Of a stretch of 50,285 bases of DNA, positions 49,550-50,285 are shown piece by piece. The stretch comes from an uncultured Clostridia bacterium. Its GTDB lineage: Bacteria > Bacillota > Clostridia > Christensenellales > Borkfalkiaceae. The first letter of the stretch is position 1. Each line of letters starts with the position of its first letter. The position numbers were made by a program, and so were the translations under genes. The notes under the pieces were generated by a model, which ran no database searches, was not told the origin of the DNA, and saw nothing but the letters and a program-made list of their open reading frames with translations. The DNA lies in the NCBI GenBank assembly GCA_959605945.1, contig CAUHGY010000006.1, positions 1 through 50,285 on the forward strand. Reading direction: 5' to 3'.

Positions 49550-49609
49550 TATTTTGAAGTGAGTAAAATACCGTTGTGCGCCGTTTAATAATTAAAAAGG
49601 GGGTATCAT

Positions 49610-50128
49610 ATGAAAAAATTTGTACGCATTGTAGGTATTATCGTCTTAATATGTTGTTTGTTTGGCTCGGTTGGGTGTGGCAATAAATATAATGCAGAAT
49701 TATTTAATAATGCTGAACAGTGGATTCGTGACGATTTTCTGCGGGAAAATCGTGTAAAGGCGTATTATCCAAACGAAAATTATGATGAGAACGATGAGCA
49801 ATCCGAAAGATACATTTATGATGAAACTGCTCCCCTGACGAGAACTTTTATTATTTCTGACAATGTGACGTTTGATGAAATCTTCAAGGGAGATGACATT
49901 ATCGTTGATTTTGCAAATGAAATACTGCTTTTGTATATTCATTCCGAAATTTATCCTGGAAGAAATTACAGTTTGAAAAAGATTGCCGTCGAAGGAGGGA
50001 AAATAAGCGTTTCAGTAGAAATTGAAAAGAAGAATGGGGTTGGTGACGCGGCGATGCCCGCCCAAAGCTGTTTATTGGTAAAAATGGATAGAATTGAGAT
50101 TGATTCGGCAGAATTTATCGAGCAATAA
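49610..50128 (+). CDS. Small lipoprotein of unknown function
   Basis: The product has 172 residues; ribosome site AAGGGGG. Signal peptide with lipobox (GSVGC, Cys23). The mature domain of about 145 residues is alpha/beta with VTFDEIFKGDDIIVDFANEI, LLLYIHSEIYPGRNYSLKKI and SVSVEIEKKNGVGDAAMPAQ, reminiscent of small single-domain lipoproteins of Clostridia. No family recognised. Last cargo gene of the tRNA-Lys island. Confidence 0.7.
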   Translation: MKKFVRIVGIIVLICCLFGSVGCGNKYNAELFNNAEQWIRDDFLRENRVKAYYPNENYDENDEQSERYIYDETAPLTRTFIISDNVTFDEIFKGDDIIVDFANEILLLYIHSEIYPGRNYSLKKIAVEGGKISVSVEIEKKNGVGDAAMPAQSCLLVKMDRIEIDSAEFIEQ

Positions 50129-50197
50129 AATCAAACAGGATACATCAGAGAAAAATATGAAAAAGAAGTGTTCTGAAAAGATATTTTACCTATAAAA

Positions 50198-50235
50198 ATA
50201 AGAGCCTAAATCGAATATTCGATTTAGGCTCTTAT
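50198..50235. terminator. Perfect 38-nt palindrome, copy 2
   Basis: 19-bp arms without spacer, ATAAGAGCCTAAATCGAAT and complement; ends the lipoprotein transcript on the plus strand and the tRNA-Lys transcript on the minus strand. Confidence 0.8.
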
Positions 50236-50256
50236 TGGTGCGCCATCGGGGACTCG
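50235..50256 (-). repeat. tRNA-Lys 3'-end repeat (putative attachment site, right)
   Basis: The 22 bases covering the CCA, acceptor 3' strand and half the T-arm of tRNA-Lys; one base differs from the copy at 46306-46327. Confidence 0.65.
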
Positions 50257-50285
50257 AACCCCGGACACCCTGATTAAGAGTCAGG
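50236..50285 (-). tRNA. tRNA-Lys (anticodon CTT), 5' part beyond the window
   Basis: On the minus strand: anticodon arm CCTGA-CTCTTAA-TCAGG (anticodon CTT), variable loop, T-arm with GGTTCGAGTCC, acceptor 3' strand ATGGCGC, discriminator A and encoded CCA (50236-50238). The D-arm and 5' acceptor strand lie outside the window. Confidence 0.9.

Larger units (their letters stand above)
46306..50256. mobile_element. Candidate small genomic island at tRNA-Lys
   Basis: A 22-bp sequence that is the 3' end of tRNA-Lys at the right edge (50235-50256) recurs with one mismatch at 46306-46327, as expected for attL/attR of an element integrated in a tRNA gene. The roughly 3.9 kb between carries a small membrane protein, a truncated serine recombinase, a DUF6624 protein and a lipoprotein, each with its own signals. 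The truncated recombinase cannot be the active integrase, so the element is probably a decayed or passenger remnant. Confidence 0.55.

Overview
The window looks like chromosome from an uncultured gut-type member of the Bacillota (class Clostridia; a Christensenellales-like lineage is my guess, not something I can show). The reasons are strong AAGGAGG ribosome binding sites, many lipoproteins with Gram-positive type signal peptides, MBG, MucBP and InlB-like repeats in surface proteins, a LplB/YtcP-type sugar importer and PcfJ/PcfK/ArdA genes of Firmicutes conjugative elements. Base composition changes sharply: about 1-12.4 kb and 41.6-46 kb are moderately GC-rich with mixed codon use, while about 12.75-41.5 kb is strongly AT-rich. 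I read the AT-rich part as acquired DNA.

Layout. (1) 1-6437: two very large secreted repeat proteins in one operon, the first cut by the window edge. (2) 6885-10130: a lipoprotein and a polytopic membrane protein carrying an alpha/beta hydrolase domain, behind a consensus promoter and a long stem-loop leader. (3) 10388-12361: a small lipoprotein on the minus strand and a SIMPL-domain protein. (4) 12753-13078: frameshifted C-terminal remnant of a serine recombinase, at the left edge of the AT-rich region. (5) 13881-33637: a ten-gene plus-strand carbohydrate locus, plus one small peptide gene: SGNH hydrolase lipoprotein, GH78 alpha-L-rhamnosidase, two permeases and a solute-binding lipoprotein, a membrane-anchored sialidase-fold protein, two paralogous giant surface proteins with a 38-codon ORF between them, KDPG aldolase, KDG kinase and a second sialidase-fold protein. 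A convergent AraC regulator follows. (6) 34815-35631: a decayed rhamnosidase-like gene and a tyrosine recombinase scrap. (7) 35661-40980: about a dozen small minus-strand genes of a conjugative-element accessory region (PcfJ-like, PcfK-like with a MutS domain I, ArdA-like) without any transfer machinery. (8) 41513-41588: tRNA-Ala(GGC), then chromosomal-type genes (lipoprotein, nitrilase-family amidohydrolase, aldo/keto reductase). (9) 46306-50256: a small island beside a tRNA-Lys(CTT) gene, bounded by a near-identical 22-bp repeat of the tRNA 3' end and carrying a membrane protein, a 5'-truncated serine recombinase, a DUF6624 protein, a lipoprotein and several unusual palindromes.

How the genes work together. 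The sugar locus forms a coherent pathway: surface proteins probably hold a plant-type glycan near the cell, the solute-binding protein and two permeases import oligosaccharides (the ATPase is not here and is presumably shared), cytoplasmic GH78 and a signal-less beta-propeller enzyme release sugars, and KDG kinase plus KDPG aldolase convert a uronate-derived keto-deoxy sugar to pyruvate and glyceraldehyde 3-phosphate. A rhamnosyl-uronide such as rhamnogalacturonan or an arabinogalactan cap would fit, but the substrate is inference.
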